From positions 1 through 38,711 of IMG/VR virus record IMGVR_UViG_3300032156_000037: 38,711 nt of DNA; one strand, 5' to 3'. The stretch is from a virus. This document shows, piece after piece, positions 31,449 to 38,711 of this stretch. Under the pieces are notes generated by a model. The model did not search any database. It was given only the letters and a program-made list of their open reading frames with translations, and was not told the origin of the DNA. Each line of letters begins with the position of its first letter. Within the stretch, counting starts at the first letter, position 1. A program made the position numbers and the translations under genes.

Positions 31449-31780
31449 CCAACTACTCCCGTGGCGCGAACTTCGAGCGCACCGTCAAGGCCGACTTGGA
31501 GGCGAGGGGCTATCTCGTTATCCGCGCCGCAGGGTCGCACGGCATCATGGACCTCGTGGCGTTTCGACCTCCCCGCGCGCCCCATGCAACCGGAGAAACG
31601 TGGCTGGTTCAATGCAAAATCCACGGAACGATATCGCCAGCCGATCGCAAGGAACTCTATGAGACTGCCGCCAAGTGGGGGGCCTGGGCCGTCCGCGCGT
31701 CGCGGCCCAAGCGGGGGGCGATTCTTTACGAGCGGCTTTTCGTGAGGGGCGGGGAGTGCTGGGTGGAGATTTTCGCATGA
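31445..31780 (+). CDS. Hjc-like Holliday junction resolvase
   Basis: 111 residues, ATGA overlap. The Hjc pattern is clear: SRGANFERTVKADLEARGY with catalytic Glu, RAAGSHGIMDLVAF with catalytic Asp, then LVQCKIHG with the Q-C-K version of ExK. Hjc-type enzymes cleave four-way junctions. The window also carries an endonuclease VII, so two unrelated junction nucleases coexist. Confidence 0.85.
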   Translation: MTNYSRGANFERTVKADLEARGYLVIRAAGSHGIMDLVAFRPPRAPHATGETWLVQCKIHGTISPADRKELYETAAKWGAWAVRASRPKRGAILYERLFVRGGECWVEIFA

Positions 31781-31944
31781 CCCCCGACATCGCCCTCTGC
31801 GTTTGGCGGAAGGAATGCCCGCTTGCCGGAATCTGCTACCGCGTGCTGGCCGAGCCGGACGAGGTACGTCAAAACTACTTTGCCCCGTCGAAGCTCGGGA
31901 AAGAATGTCCATATTTTATCGAGGACAAGAAGGAGAAAACATAA
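31777..31944 (+). CDS. small Cys-containing protein
   Basis: 55 residues, ATGA overlap. Four Cys (residues 8, 14, 20 and 44) in CVWRKECPLAGICYR and a later ECPYF. The spacing suits a metal or Fe-S site but not a standard zinc ribbon. Similar small proteins occur beside phage nucleases; function unknown. Confidence 0.55.
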   Translation: MTPDIALCVWRKECPLAGICYRVLAEPDEVRQNYFAPSKLGKECPYFIEDKKEKT

Positions 31945-32537
31945 TGCTACGCAAAAGCCATGTGATTAGTTCAGAAACCCGCACTAAAATAGCAAAGGCG
32001 CTGCGCGGTCGCAAACTCAGCCCGGAACACTGTGTTAAATTGTCGGAAGCGCATAAGGGAATTAAACTCAGCCCGGAACACTGCGCGAAAATATCGGCGG
32101 CTAATCACGACCGCGCCCACCTACTTAGCCCGGAGGCTCACGCGAAATTAGTAGCAGCAAATCGAATGCGCATTGGCGAGAAGCGCAGTTTGGCAACTCG
32201 CATTAAAATGTCGGCAATGCGCCGCGGGGAGAATAATCCAAATTGGAAAGGAGGGAGATGTAGATCTGGACCATCCGGGCGCGGATATTTCTATATACTT
32301 CATCCAGACCATCCTTTCGCCACGCGCTCCGGCTATGTGGCCGAACATCGCCTCGTGATGGAGGCCCACTTAGGCCGAACCCTTCTCCCCACAGAAGTCG
32401 TTCATCATATAAATGGCGATATCGAAGATAATCACATCGAAAATCTAATGTTGTTCTCGTCTCAAGGCAAACATCGCAATAATCATGGGAACAAACGAAG
32501 AGGAGGATTACGTGGGAACACCAGCACCATTGTTTGA
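31944..32537 (+). CDS. NUMOD3-HNH endonuclease 1 (free-standing homing type)
   Basis: 197 residues from ATG 31944. Residues 10-95 contain NUMOD3-like DNA-binding repeats ([42 protein letters not shown]). PNWKGGR follows at 100. The HNH_3 nuclease core is at 131-177: [35 protein letters not shown]. Its DNA is AT-richer than the flanks. It overlaps the start of the next gene. A free-standing homing endonuclease that nicks or cuts relatives lacking it. Confidence 0.9.
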   Translation: MLRKSHVISSETRTKIAKALRGRKLSPEHCVKLSEAHKGIKLSPEHCAKISAANHDRAHLLSPEAHAKLVAANRMRIGEKRSLATRIKMSAMRRGENNPNWKGGRCRSGPSGRGYFYILHPDHPFATRSGYVAEHRLVMEAHLGRTLLPTEVVHHINGDIEDNHIENLMLFSSQGKHRNNHGNKRRGGLRGNTSTIV

Positions 32538-32976
32538 CCGACTCAAGGCGTGCATCGAGAAACACGCCGACTGGACGGACGAGAGAATCGCCGCCGCTAT
32601 CGTCGGCTCGACCCGCGCTATGGTTCGAGCCATCCGGGCCGGGGAGCCGTTGCCGGAAAGGGCGGCCATCGCCGAAGTCCGGCTCGATACCGGGACCATC
32701 AGCTTCGCCAAGGTCCGGGAGAGATACGATATCGCCGCGGCGATCCGGGTAGAGTTGGCGAAGCTCAAACCGGGGGCCCTGATACCGGAGCGCGAGCTCT
32801 GCCAGCGGGCGGCGGGAAAGGACAACAACCGATTCCGCCGGGCCGTCGAAAACAACGCCGACGAGTTTCGGAAAAACCGCATCAAGTTGGCCCTGAAAGA
32901 CGACCCGCCCGATGGCCGCTTTTATTGGGGTCGACGCGAGGATATTCAGGAAGCAACCCGCCTACGGGATGAATAG
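32512..32976 (+). CDS. HTH-like early protein
   Basis: 154 residues from GTG 32512, with AGGAGG 5 bases upstream; an in-frame ATG at 32485 lacks a ribosome site. Residues 1-70 are helical with a possible HTH (DERIAAAIVGSTRAMVRAIR). Residues 80-154 form a second helical domain (FAKVRERYDIAAAIRVELAK). The ribosome site lies inside the 3' end of the HNH gene, as expected when the HNH inserted just upstream. Confidence 0.65.
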   Translation: MGTPAPLFDRLKACIEKHADWTDERIAAAIVGSTRAMVRAIRAGEPLPERAAIAEVRLDTGTISFAKVRERYDIAAAIRVELAKLKPGALIPERELCQRAAGKDNNRFRRAVENNADEFRKNRIKLALKDDPPDGRFYWGRREDIQEATRLRDE

Positions 32977-32985
32977 GAGATAAGC

Positions 32986-33900
32986 ATGAAAAAAGAAAAA
33001 GAAATCAACCTCGGGGAACTCCAGGACCTTTTGGCCGAAGGGCCGGGGGGCAGGGAGAAGATCAAGAAGCAGGCCGCCGCCATCAGCGCGCTCCAGGAAT
33101 CGCTCATGGCCACCTACAAGCGGCAGAAGCCCTACGAGGTGCCGGTCAAGGCCGCTGACAACAAGATCCGCTTCGGACTCATCGGGGACACGCACATCGG
33201 CTCGCTCTACTACCAGCGGGACGCGCTCCGGGCCTTTTACGAACGGTGCAACGACGAGGGTGTCGCGGATATCCTTCATGCCGGTGACGTCCTGGCCGGA
33301 TGGCGCGTTTACAAGGGCCAAGAGTTCGAGCTGAGGCCGGACGCGAAATCCTGGCCGGAGCAACGGGACATCTTCGCCAACGAAGTGCCCAAGATTCCGG
33401 GGATGCGGACGATCTTCATTACCGGGAACCACGACAACAGTTTCAAGAAACTCGTGGGGATGGTCGTTGGGGACGAACTCGGGCGGCTCCGGGAGGACTG
33501 GAAATTCATCGGTCAGGACGTCGGCGACGTGGACCTGATGACGCACGGCTCGAATGAAAAGCCGGGCCAGAAGTTCCGCGTCCGCCTGCTCCACCCTGGC
33601 GGCGGGACGGCCTATGCCGTGAGCTACCACGCCCAGAAGATCGTCGAGTCCATGCCGGGCGGGGAAAAGCCGGACCTTATCGGCATCGGCCACTACCACA
33701 AGGCGATGTTCATGCCCGCCTACCGGAACGTGTCCTGCATCCTGACCGGGACGTTCGAAACGCAGACGCCGTTCATGCTCCAGCACAGTATCGCCGCGCA
33801 CGTCGGCGGCTGGATTATCACCGTCCATCTTAACGAGCGGAAGAAACTCACGAGTCGGGTCGAGGCCGAATTCGTGGGATTTTACAGCGAGGCACGCTAA
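32986..33900 (+). CDS. calcineurin-like metallophosphoesterase
   Basis: 304 residues, AGGAGAT upstream. Metal motifs in order: GDTH at 67-70, GD at 100-101, GNHD at 147-150, LLHPGGG near 205 and GIGHYHK near 234. Together they build a two-metal active site. N-terminal 55 residues are a charged helical extension. Phage members of this superfamily include SbcD/Mre11-like nucleases and protein phosphatases; the companion recombination genes favour DNA end processing. No SbcC partner is present. Confidence 0.85.
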   Translation: MKKEKEINLGELQDLLAEGPGGREKIKKQAAAISALQESLMATYKRQKPYEVPVKAADNKIRFGLIGDTHIGSLYYQRDALRAFYERCNDEGVADILHAGDVLAGWRVYKGQEFELRPDAKSWPEQRDIFANEVPKIPGMRTIFITGNHDNSFKKLVGMVVGDELGRLREDWKFIGQDVGDVDLMTHGSNEKPGQKFRVRLLHPGGGTAYAVSYHAQKIVESMPGGEKPDLIGIGHYHKAMFMPAYRNVSCILTGTFETQTPFMLQHSIAAHVGGWIITVHLNERKKLTSRVEAEFVGFYSEAR

Positions 33901-33903
33901 CCC

Positions 33904-33933
33904 CCTCGCCTACGGGTGAGGATAAATCTTTTT
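33904..33933 (+). terminator. intrinsic terminator / attenuator
   Basis: CCTCGCC (33904-33910) pairs with GGTGAGG (33915-33921) around TACG, and a TTTTT ends at 33933. The T-run overlaps the ribosome site of the next gene, so it may partly terminate the early transcript and regulate the downstream block. Confidence 0.6.
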
Positions 33934-33944
33934 AGGAGGTTTCT

Positions 33945-34091
33945 ATGATTCGACTCGGAAACAAGGTCAGGGACAAGGTAAGTGGCATCGAGGGCATCGC
34001 CAAGCACGGACCGGACCCCGCGAAATGGCCCGAGTCCATGAGGCCCAAGGCCCCGGCGGAGACGGAGCCGTCTGTCGCTCCCGGCTGCTGA
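33945..34091 (+). CDS. 48-residue small protein
   Basis: ATG 33945 with AGGAGG upstream. N-terminus LGNKVRDKVSGIEGIA matches the start of a common phage SH3-like family, but the rest is short and Pro-rich, so this looks like a shortened member. TGA at 34089-34091. Confidence 0.6.
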   Translation: MIRLGNKVRDKVSGIEGIAKHGPDPAKWPESMRPKAPAETEPSVAPGC

Positions 34092-34099
34092 GGGACGCC

Positions 34100-34453
34100 A
34101 TGCCCATCATCGTCACCTATCTCAACCCCAACATGAGGCCGGACATCGTCGAGGGCGTCTCCTGGAAGCAACTCGACGAGAACTCGCCGCGCCTCGGGAC
34201 GATCAACCTTAAGTCTCTCGGCGACGGCCACCACATCATCGTTAATAAGTCCGCCGTGGCGAAGGCCGAGGAGTTCACGGTGGAGGCCTGGCAGAAGCTG
34301 AAGGACGAGGACGAGGCGGCCGCCGCCGCCCAGGCGAAGGCGCGGTCCGACGCGGAGACCAAGAAGAAGTCAGACGCCGCGACGCTGGCCCTCCTTGAAT
34401 CCAAGACGCTCCGGGGGCGGATTCGGAAGCTCTTCCACGTCAAAAAGGGCTGA
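34100..34453 (+). CDS. hypothetical protein with helical Ala/Lys-rich C-terminus
   Basis: 117 residues from ATG 34100 (GAGGGA upstream). The first half is mixed (IIVTYLNPNMRPDIVEG). The second is a long charged helix (KLKDEDEAAAAAQAKARSD) ending in a basic RIRKLFHVKKG. No known family. Confidence 0.55.
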   Translation: MPIIVTYLNPNMRPDIVEGVSWKQLDENSPRLGTINLKSLGDGHHIIVNKSAVAKAEEFTVEAWQKLKDEDEAAAAAQAKARSDAETKKKSDAATLALLESKTLRGRIRKLFHVKKG

Positions 34454-34461
34454 GATAACAC

Positions 34462-34959
34462 ATGGCAATACAGCAGGCGGAGGGCGGGTTCGACATCAAG
34501 CGGCTCAAGTTCTATCGGGAGCGGGCGCGACTGACGCAAACCGAACTCGGGAAGAGAGCGGGCGTGTGCGCCGTGCAGATCTGCCACTTGGAGAAAGGGA
34601 AGCACAAGCCTCACCCCAAGACGGCCGCCAAGCTCTACGCCGCGCTCTCCGCCTGCTTCCGGGGTGGCCTGCCGATGGGGGGCATGTACGCTGACGGACT
34701 GCGCCGGGCCGGTTGCCCCCACTGCGGAGCCCCGAACGGCCACACGCTTGAGGTCTGTATCCCCGGGATTGAGCTCCAGTGTGTCAGTTGCGCCCGGGTC
34801 TTCCGCCTCGACGCGAAGGGACGGGCCTATGTCCCGGGTCCGGTATCGGCACCGGCAAAGATTCTCCTAATGCACGAGATGTCGGCGGCCGCCCGGGCGA
34901 GGATATCGGCCGGCCAGCGGCGGCGGCATGCCAGGGAGAGGGGAGAGGAGGAAGCATGA
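34462..34959 (+). CDS. XRE HTH + zinc ribbon + NUMOD3-like tail regulator 1
   Basis: 165 residues. Residues 11-66 are an XRE helix-turn-helix (RLTQTELGKRAGVCAVQICH). Residues 85-110 form a zinc ribbon (CPHC...CVSC). Residues 139-160 are a basic helix MSAAARARISAGQRRRHARE that resembles the NUMOD3 helices of the HNH genes. The same three-part order occurs in the protein at 36642-37160, so these are paralogues. Predicted DNA-binding regulator with up to three DNA contacts. The architecture is not one I recognise from known families. Confidence 0.8.
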   Translation: MAIQQAEGGFDIKRLKFYRERARLTQTELGKRAGVCAVQICHLEKGKHKPHPKTAAKLYAALSACFRGGLPMGGMYADGLRRAGCPHCGAPNGHTLEVCIPGIELQCVSCARVFRLDAKGRAYVPGPVSAPAKILLMHEMSAAARARISAGQRRRHARERGEEEA

Positions 34960-35177
34960 CCAAGCCGAAGGTCCAGACGAGGAAGGTGTTCATCATAACG
35001 ACCCCCGCCGGGAGCCTCCATTACGGATTCATGGAGGTCACGGAGAAATTAGCGGAACATCGCGCCGAAGAGGTATTCGGGCGGCAAGGGCAAGTGTGTC
35101 TTTGCGGCTGTGGAAAGAAGTTCGACGGATTCCGCGTCGTCCGCGCAACCCTGACATGGACGATGAAAGGAAAGTAG
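34956..35177 (+). CDS. small hypothetical protein
   Basis: 73 residues, ATGA overlap with the regulator. Beta-rich start (RKVFIITTPAGSLHYGFMEV) and a CLCGCGKKFDGF knuckle near residue 50 that could bind zinc. Basic C-terminus. Function unknown. Confidence 0.55.
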   Translation: MTKPKVQTRKVFIITTPAGSLHYGFMEVTEKLAEHRAEEVFGRQGQVCLCGCGKKFDGFRVVRATLTWTMKGK

Positions 35178-35178
35178 G

Positions 35179-35445
35179 ATGACCATCCAAGAACGACTTT
35201 CGACAATTAAGGCTCGGCACCTAGTCTTTCATGCCGTTCAAATTGGATTAATAGCGGGCAGGCGTGTGAACGTCTTGACCAAAAGAGGCGTTCAAATCGG
35301 CCATCTCGACTATTCCCTTGAGTGGCGGTGTTATATCCTCTGCCCGTACAGGGATACGATTTGGTCAAAGGGTTGCCTCGATGATGTGGGCAAGGCGCTC
35401 GCCATTCTGGACGAACCCGCCCCCGCGAAAGGAGAAGGACGATGA
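35179..35445 (+). CDS. small hypothetical protein
   Basis: 88 residues, AAGTAGG just upstream. Beta-rich (ARHLVFHAVQIGLIAGRRVN, SLEWRCYILCPYRDTI). Overlaps the next gene by 4 bp. No family recognised. Confidence 0.55.
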   Translation: MTIQERLSTIKARHLVFHAVQIGLIAGRRVNVLTKRGVQIGHLDYSLEWRCYILCPYRDTIWSKGCLDDVGKALAILDEPAPAKGEGR

Positions 35446-35639
35446 GTATGCAAACCCTAGAAAGAGCGATTCTCTCAGAGTTAAAAACGGTTGCCAATAA
35501 CCCAAAACTGAAAATGAAGGATATGCTCGAATGGTCAACGGGTCCGGTTGAACCACACGAGGGAGAGGTCGTATTGAATCTCCCAGACATGAACGTCAAC
35601 TGCGCCCTTCTGACGATGCTCGACAAGAGGAAGCCATGA
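35442..35639 (+). CDS. small hypothetical protein
   Basis: 65 residues, GGAGAAGG upstream and ATGA overlaps on both sides. Helical N-terminal half (LERAILSELKTVANNPKLKM) and a strand-like second half. Function unknown. Confidence 0.5.
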   Translation: MSMQTLERAILSELKTVANNPKLKMKDMLEWSTGPVEPHEGEVVLNLPDMNVNCALLTMLDKRKP

Positions 35640-36115
35640 CCCCCCGTGCGCCGTCGAGGGAGAGGGTCTTTAACATCCATGAATTGAAGGCGTGGCTCAA
35701 TGAGTTCATGCCGCTCAAGGGCGGGGTGCTAGAAGAAGTGATAGCCCTCATAGCGATGGTTGATGAGGTTAAATCTCTTGAGGCCGAGAACGAGCGGCTG
35801 AAAGAAGATGTCGGCAGGCTTGGTGTTCAAAATGAAATGCTCAAGGGGCCGTGGTCAAAAATAAAAATAGTAGGTGGAGCGGGTTCTTGGAAAGACAAAT
35901 ATTTCAACGCCTCTGACCTGTGCCAATTTCTTCGTGAAGACAACGACAGGAAGAAGGCCCAACTCGCCAAGCAAGCCCCGCTCATCGAGGCGGTCATGGG
36001 GGCGGACAATAAGAAACTTTTAGACGAGGCCGATATTCTGCGAGACTTCGGCGGAGAAGAGGACCTATCTGTTTCTCTCATCCTCCGCGCCGCCCTCAAG
36101 TTTAGGAAAGAATGA
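35636..36115 (+). CDS. coiled-coil protein, paralogue of the protein at 30157-30495
   Basis: 159 residues, ATGA overlap. A central coiled coil ([20 protein letters not shown]) and the C-terminal pattern L-x-K-Q-x-P-L-I-E-A-V ... [11 protein letters not shown] shared with the shorter protein at 30157-30495. It overlaps HNH endonuclease 2 by 4 bp. Function unknown. Confidence 0.65.
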   Translation: MTPRAPSRERVFNIHELKAWLNEFMPLKGGVLEEVIALIAMVDEVKSLEAENERLKEDVGRLGVQNEMLKGPWSKIKIVGGAGSWKDKYFNASDLCQFLREDNDRKKAQLAKQAPLIEAVMGADNKKLLDEADILRDFGGEEDLSVSLILRAALKFRKE

Positions 36116-36645
36116 CCGCCCCCCAGTCTGCCCTCTTTAAGCGAGGATTCAAACATAGTCCGGAAGCACGAGCGAAGATATCGATGGCGCTTCGAGGTCG
36201 AAAATTCAGCCCGGAACATTGCGCGAAAATAGCCGCCGCACAACGCGGCCCAAAAAACCATAACTTTGGGAAGCGGGTGAGTCAAGAGACGAGAGAAAAA
36301 TTGTCGGCGGCAAGTTTGGGCCGTCCCAAAAGCCCAGAACACCGGGCCAGCCTGAGTGTCGCAAAGCGTGGTGCCAATCATCCCAATTGGAAAGGGGGCC
36401 GCCATAAGAATAGCGATGGCTATATATATATTTTCTTGCCGAACCATCCGCACCATAATGGCAAGGGCCGCGTTTGGGAGCATCGCCTTGTTATGGAGGC
36501 GCACCTTGGCCGGACCCTCCTTCCCACGGAAATCGTTCATCACATCAATGGAATTCGGGACGATAACCGAATCGAAAATCTGACGTTGTTTTCTTCCCTT
36601 GGGAAGCATATTGGCTATCACAACGCCAAGAGGAAAGTGAAGTGA
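36112..36645 (+). CDS. NUMOD3-HNH endonuclease 2
   Basis: 177 residues. NUMOD3-like repeats at residues 14-87 ([50 protein letters not shown]), PNWKGGR near 92, and HNH_3 at 121-166: [35 protein letters not shown]. Clearly a paralogue of the gene at 31944-32537, almost identical around the nuclease core but diverged in its repeats. Its last bases overlap regulator 2 by GTGA. Confidence 0.9.
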   Translation: MTAPQSALFKRGFKHSPEARAKISMALRGRKFSPEHCAKIAAAQRGPKNHNFGKRVSQETREKLSAASLGRPKSPEHRASLSVAKRGANHPNWKGGRHKNSDGYIYIFLPNHPHHNGKGRVWEHRLVMEAHLGRTLLPTEIVHHINGIRDDNRIENLTLFSSLGKHIGYHNAKRKVK

Positions 36646-37160
36646 ATACACTCAGGGCGCACCGCAAGGCCCGCGGCATCCGTCAACTGGACCTTGCACG
36701 GTTGGCCCACGTCGCTCAGGCCGATATCGTTTCATTCGAGAAGGGGGGGCGGCTCCCTACCATCGGCCAAGCGAAACGGATCGCCCTGGCCCTCGGCCTC
36801 AAAGTCGAGGCATTATTCACCGATGGATTCCGGGAGCAGAGCAAGCACACGGGACGGCCAATCAAGAGTTATGTGCCGTATATGCCGCCTGCGCCGGTTC
36901 CGCATCCGAGTAGTGGGCTGCGTCCGGCCGATTCGCGCCGCCTTGTCTGCCCTCGTTGCGGGGCGTCGTCATACAGTCTATGCGACCTCCCCGGCCTGGC
37001 CTTTCAATGTATCCTGTGCGGCCGTTCGTTCGGGATGGATGGGAAGATGGCGGAGCCGAAGACACCGAGGGCCGTGAAGATGTCAGCGGAAACGAAGGCG
37101 AAGATGTCCATCGGGCAGAGGGCGCGGCGTGCCGGGGAAAGGGAGATGCGCGATGAGTGA
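36642..37160 (+). CDS. XRE HTH + zinc ribbon + NUMOD3-like tail regulator 2
   Basis: 172 residues, GTG start overlapping the HNH stop. HTH at residues 1-60 ([20 protein letters not shown]). A Pro-rich linker leads to a zinc ribbon (C103/C106, C123/C126: CPRC and CILC). The basic C-terminal helix [19 protein letters not shown] at 147-165 resembles a NUMOD3 unit. Same architecture as regulator 1, with a longer linker. Likely DNA-binding transcriptional or replication regulator. Confidence 0.8.
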   Translation: MNTLRAHRKARGIRQLDLARLAHVAQADIVSFEKGGRLPTIGQAKRIALALGLKVEALFTDGFREQSKHTGRPIKSYVPYMPPAPVPHPSSGLRPADSRRLVCPRCGASSYSLCDLPGLAFQCILCGRSFGMDGKMAEPKTPRAVKMSAETKAKMSIGQRARRAGEREMRDE

Positions 37161-37452
37161 CCCCGCTGTGAAGAAAAGGCTCAATAACGCCAAGCGGAAG
37201 ATCACCGCGACGCTCACCCTGGCCGGGTTCGATGTCTATGCCTTCGAGGCTGGGCCGTTCCACCTCTGCGCCGACAGCCGGGATGGCGGAAAGCGTATCA
37301 GGATATGCTTCGGTTCGACGAATGCCGACGAGGCCAAGGCCATGAGCCGCGCTGTCATGCCATCGAACTGTCACCGCGAGGCTTGGCAGGTCTCCGATGA
37401 CGGGAAGCGGTTCGTCATCGGGCGGATCGCGGAAATGAAGAAGAAGTCTTAA
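37153..37452 (+). CDS. hypothetical early protein
   Basis: 99 residues from ATG 37153, overlapping regulator 2 by 8 bp. Basic helix (VKKRLNNAKRKITATLTLAG), strands (FDVYAFEAGPFHLC, KRIRICFGSTNADE) and a basic end. Last gene before the terminator. Function unknown. Confidence 0.6.
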   Translation: MSDPAVKKRLNNAKRKITATLTLAGFDVYAFEAGPFHLCADSRDGGKRIRICFGSTNADEAKAMSRAVMPSNCHREAWQVSDDGKRFVIGRIAEMKKKS

Positions 37453-37507
37453 ACGAATGTCAATACCCTAATTCCCCCTCGTAACCCGTAGATATAGGCA
37501 CCATTTG

Positions 37508-37536
37508 AGGCCCCCATCAGGCGGGGCCTTTTTTTT
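37508..37536 (+). terminator. strong intrinsic terminator closing the early region
   Basis: AGGCCCC (37508-37514) pairs with GGGGCCT (37523-37529) around an 8-base loop, and eight T (37529-37536) follow. This is a textbook rightward terminator separating the early block from the lysis genes. Confidence 0.9.
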
Positions 37537-37577
37537 CGACGCCGCCACAAAAAAACCGGGTGTATGTCTATGCCAGC

Positions 37578-37970
37578 ATGCCAAAGGACTATTTCCCCGA
37601 GGGCTTCGCGTGTGCCGATAAGTGTGGCCTCGCGTCATTCGACCCGAAAATGAGGGCAATCCTCAATCTCGGGCGGGAGATGTTCGGGCGGCCCCTGATA
37701 ATCAATTCGGCGTGCCGGTGCGCCGAACATAATATGCACGTCGGCGGTGCCAGGAAGTCCGCGCACCTCGTCGGCCCGGACGGTCTCTGTCACGCCGCCG
37801 ATATAAGATGCCTCTCAGATATCACCCGCGCCGAACTCCATGAGATTTTCTCTCACCTGGGGATTCGACGCTTCGAGGTGTCGGATGCCCACATTCACGT
37901 TGATAACGCGGTCTGGTTGCCGACGCCGCTTTTGAAGGCGGTCACTTTCGCCATCGTGCCGGAGGGATAA
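37578..37970 (+). CDS. M15-family peptidase endolysin
   Basis: 130 residues from ATG 37578; an in-frame GTG at 37560 would add six residues. The start region lacks a good ribosome site in either case. Peptidase M15_3 features: INSACRCAEHN, the zinc ligands in KSAHLVG, CHAADIRC and DAHIHVD, and the usual GIRRFEVSD segment before the last His. It would cleave peptide bonds of the host cell-wall peptidoglycan at the end of infection. No signal peptide, so it needs the holin-like protein encoded next. Confidence 0.88.
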   Translation: MPKDYFPEGFACADKCGLASFDPKMRAILNLGREMFGRPLIINSACRCAEHNMHVGGARKSAHLVGPDGLCHAADIRCLSDITRAELHEIFSHLGIRRFEVSDAHIHVDNAVWLPTPLLKAVTFAIVPEG

Positions 37971-37971
37971 C

Positions 37972-38187
37972 ATGAAACTCTTCAACTTCGAAGTCCGCAC
38001 CGGCCCCGGCTGGCTCCTGACTTTCGGGGCAACGGTCGTCTACGCTTTCAAAATGAACCCTCCGTTTGCCGAGGCCTGGATTGCCTTCGCGGCTTTCTTC
38101 ACGCTGTTGATGGGCCGCCGACTCTGGAAGGAACTCAAGCTCCCGAACGGGACGACGCTGACATCGCCGGAAGAAAACGGGAAGTGA
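37972..38187 (+). CDS. holin-like membrane protein
   Basis: 71 residues. Two hydrophobic segments (GWLLTFGATVVYAFKM and AWIAFAAFFTLLMG) with a short basic C-terminus (RRLWKELK). It follows the endolysin by one base and precedes the spanin-like gene, the usual site for a holin. Small size and two membrane spans fit, but holins share little sequence so the call rests on topology and position. Confidence 0.7.
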   Translation: MKLFNFEVRTGPGWLLTFGATVVYAFKMNPPFAEAWIAFAAFFTLLMGRRLWKELKLPNGTTLTSPEENGK

Positions 38188-38711
38188 AAAAGCCCCTGGC
38201 CCTAATCCTCATCGCCTTCGCTCTCGGCGCGGCCTTGGGCGCGGGCGTAGTCCTGAAATCCTGTGGCCCGGACAAGGGCTACTGGATCGAGCGGGCGAAG
38301 TACGACAAGGACGTTGCGGCCCAGGAAGCGAAGACAACCGAAGCGCTCGCCATGATCCGCGAGGCGGGCCAGATCATCATCGACAAGGACAACGACCTGG
38401 CGGCCAGGGAAGCGAAGATCGACGGACTCGAAGCACAGGCCGCCGACTACTTCACCGAGCTTGACGCGCTGGCCAAAGAAACAGCGGTGCTCAAAGTGAA
38501 TGCTCAAGCGGTCATCGCGGCGAACCCCGCCGTCCGAGCTCTGGTCGAGAATTACGAACTCCGTATTGCCGCCTCTGACCGCCGGGTCTTTACGCTCACC
38601 GCCATCATCGACGAGGAGCGCATGGCGAAGGGCGACTGGATCGCTAAGTACGGCGCGGCCATCGTCCAGCGCGACGAGTGGCATCGGCTTTACGACGACG
38701 AGCACGCGCTC
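38184..38711 (+). CDS. spanin-like membrane-anchored coiled-coil protein (runs off the window)
   Basis: GTG start 38184 overlapping the holin-like stop; 176 codons are open to the window edge. An N-terminal membrane anchor (LALILIAFALGAALGAGVV) with a Cys just after it (KSCGPD), then a long coiled coil (IDKDNDLAAREAKIDGLEAQ). Rz-type inner-membrane spanins have this layout, and the gene follows endolysin and holin-like genes. The C-terminus is outside the window. If correct, the host has an outer membrane. Confidence 0.7.
   Translation, partial: MKKPLALILIAFALGAALGAGVVLKSCGPDKGYWIERAKYDKDVAAQEAKTTEALAMIREAGQIIIDKDNDLAAREAKIDGLEAQAADYFTELDALAKETAVLKVNAQAVIAANPAVRALVENYELRIAASDRRVFTLTAIIDEERMAKGDWIAKYGAAIVQRDEWHRLYDDEHAL

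Noticed and set aside
38184-38711. Simple circular closure of the window ends
   Set aside because: Joining base 38711 to base 1 extends the spanin-like frame by only about 21 Arg/Pro/Ser-rich codons overlapping the first gene, which is not a convincing gene end, so sequence may be missing between the ends.

Overview
The window is the genome, or most of the genome, of a tailed double-stranded DNA bacteriophage with siphovirus architecture: an HK97-type head, a long tail built on a tape-measure protein, and a tailspike. The DNA is GC-rich. Genes are packed tightly, nearly all on the + strand, with many ATGA/GTGA overlaps and AGGAGG-type ribosome sites. The host cannot be named. It is a bacterium whose tRNA-Arg(CCU) matches the 3' half-tRNA at 20945-20986, and it is probably diderm if the spanin-like gene at the right end is read correctly. 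The att site and integrase remnants show a temperate ancestry, but both visible integrase pieces are broken.

Left to right: 1-436 is the end of a lysis/membrane module. 433-5804 is packaging and head: a DUF5681-type small terminase candidate, large terminase, a portal fused to a MuF domain, prohead protease and major capsid protein. 5817-10260 is an accessory head/neck block: a decoration-type protein, several small proteins, a LuxR-type helix-turn-helix protein, and a 678-residue protein carrying thirteen 20-residue repeats. 10251-14272 holds connectors, tail terminator, tail tube, and a tail chaperone pair joined by a textbook -1 slippery site (A AAA AAC). 14274-20516 is tape measure, distal tail, tail hub and a beta-helix tailspike.

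20517-21749 is the lysogeny remnant: a small Cys-rich gene, the half-tRNA attP candidate, three paired GTGTCC repeats, and minus-strand fragments of two tyrosine recombinases. A near-consensus promoter at 21712-21740 then drives a practically leaderless ribbon-helix-helix regulator and starts the early region.

21750-37452 is the early/recombination region: PD-(D/E)XK nuclease, endonuclease VII, a Sak4-like ATPase paired with an SSB-like protein ending DDGDIPF, ParB-like protein, DUF1376 protein, DNA methyltransferase, Hjc-like resolvase and metallophosphoesterase. Among them are two paralogous NUMOD3-HNH endonucleases, a cassette of four tiny membrane proteins, and two paralogous regulators with an unusual XRE HTH + zinc ribbon + NUMOD3-like tail architecture. 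No DNA polymerase or replicative helicase was recognised. A strong terminator at 37508-37536 closes this region. The lysis genes follow (M15 peptidase endolysin, holin-like, spanin-like) and run off the right edge. Both window ends lie in lysis-type genes, which fits a circular or circularly permuted map, but simple end-joining does not give a clean gene, so circularity is not claimed.
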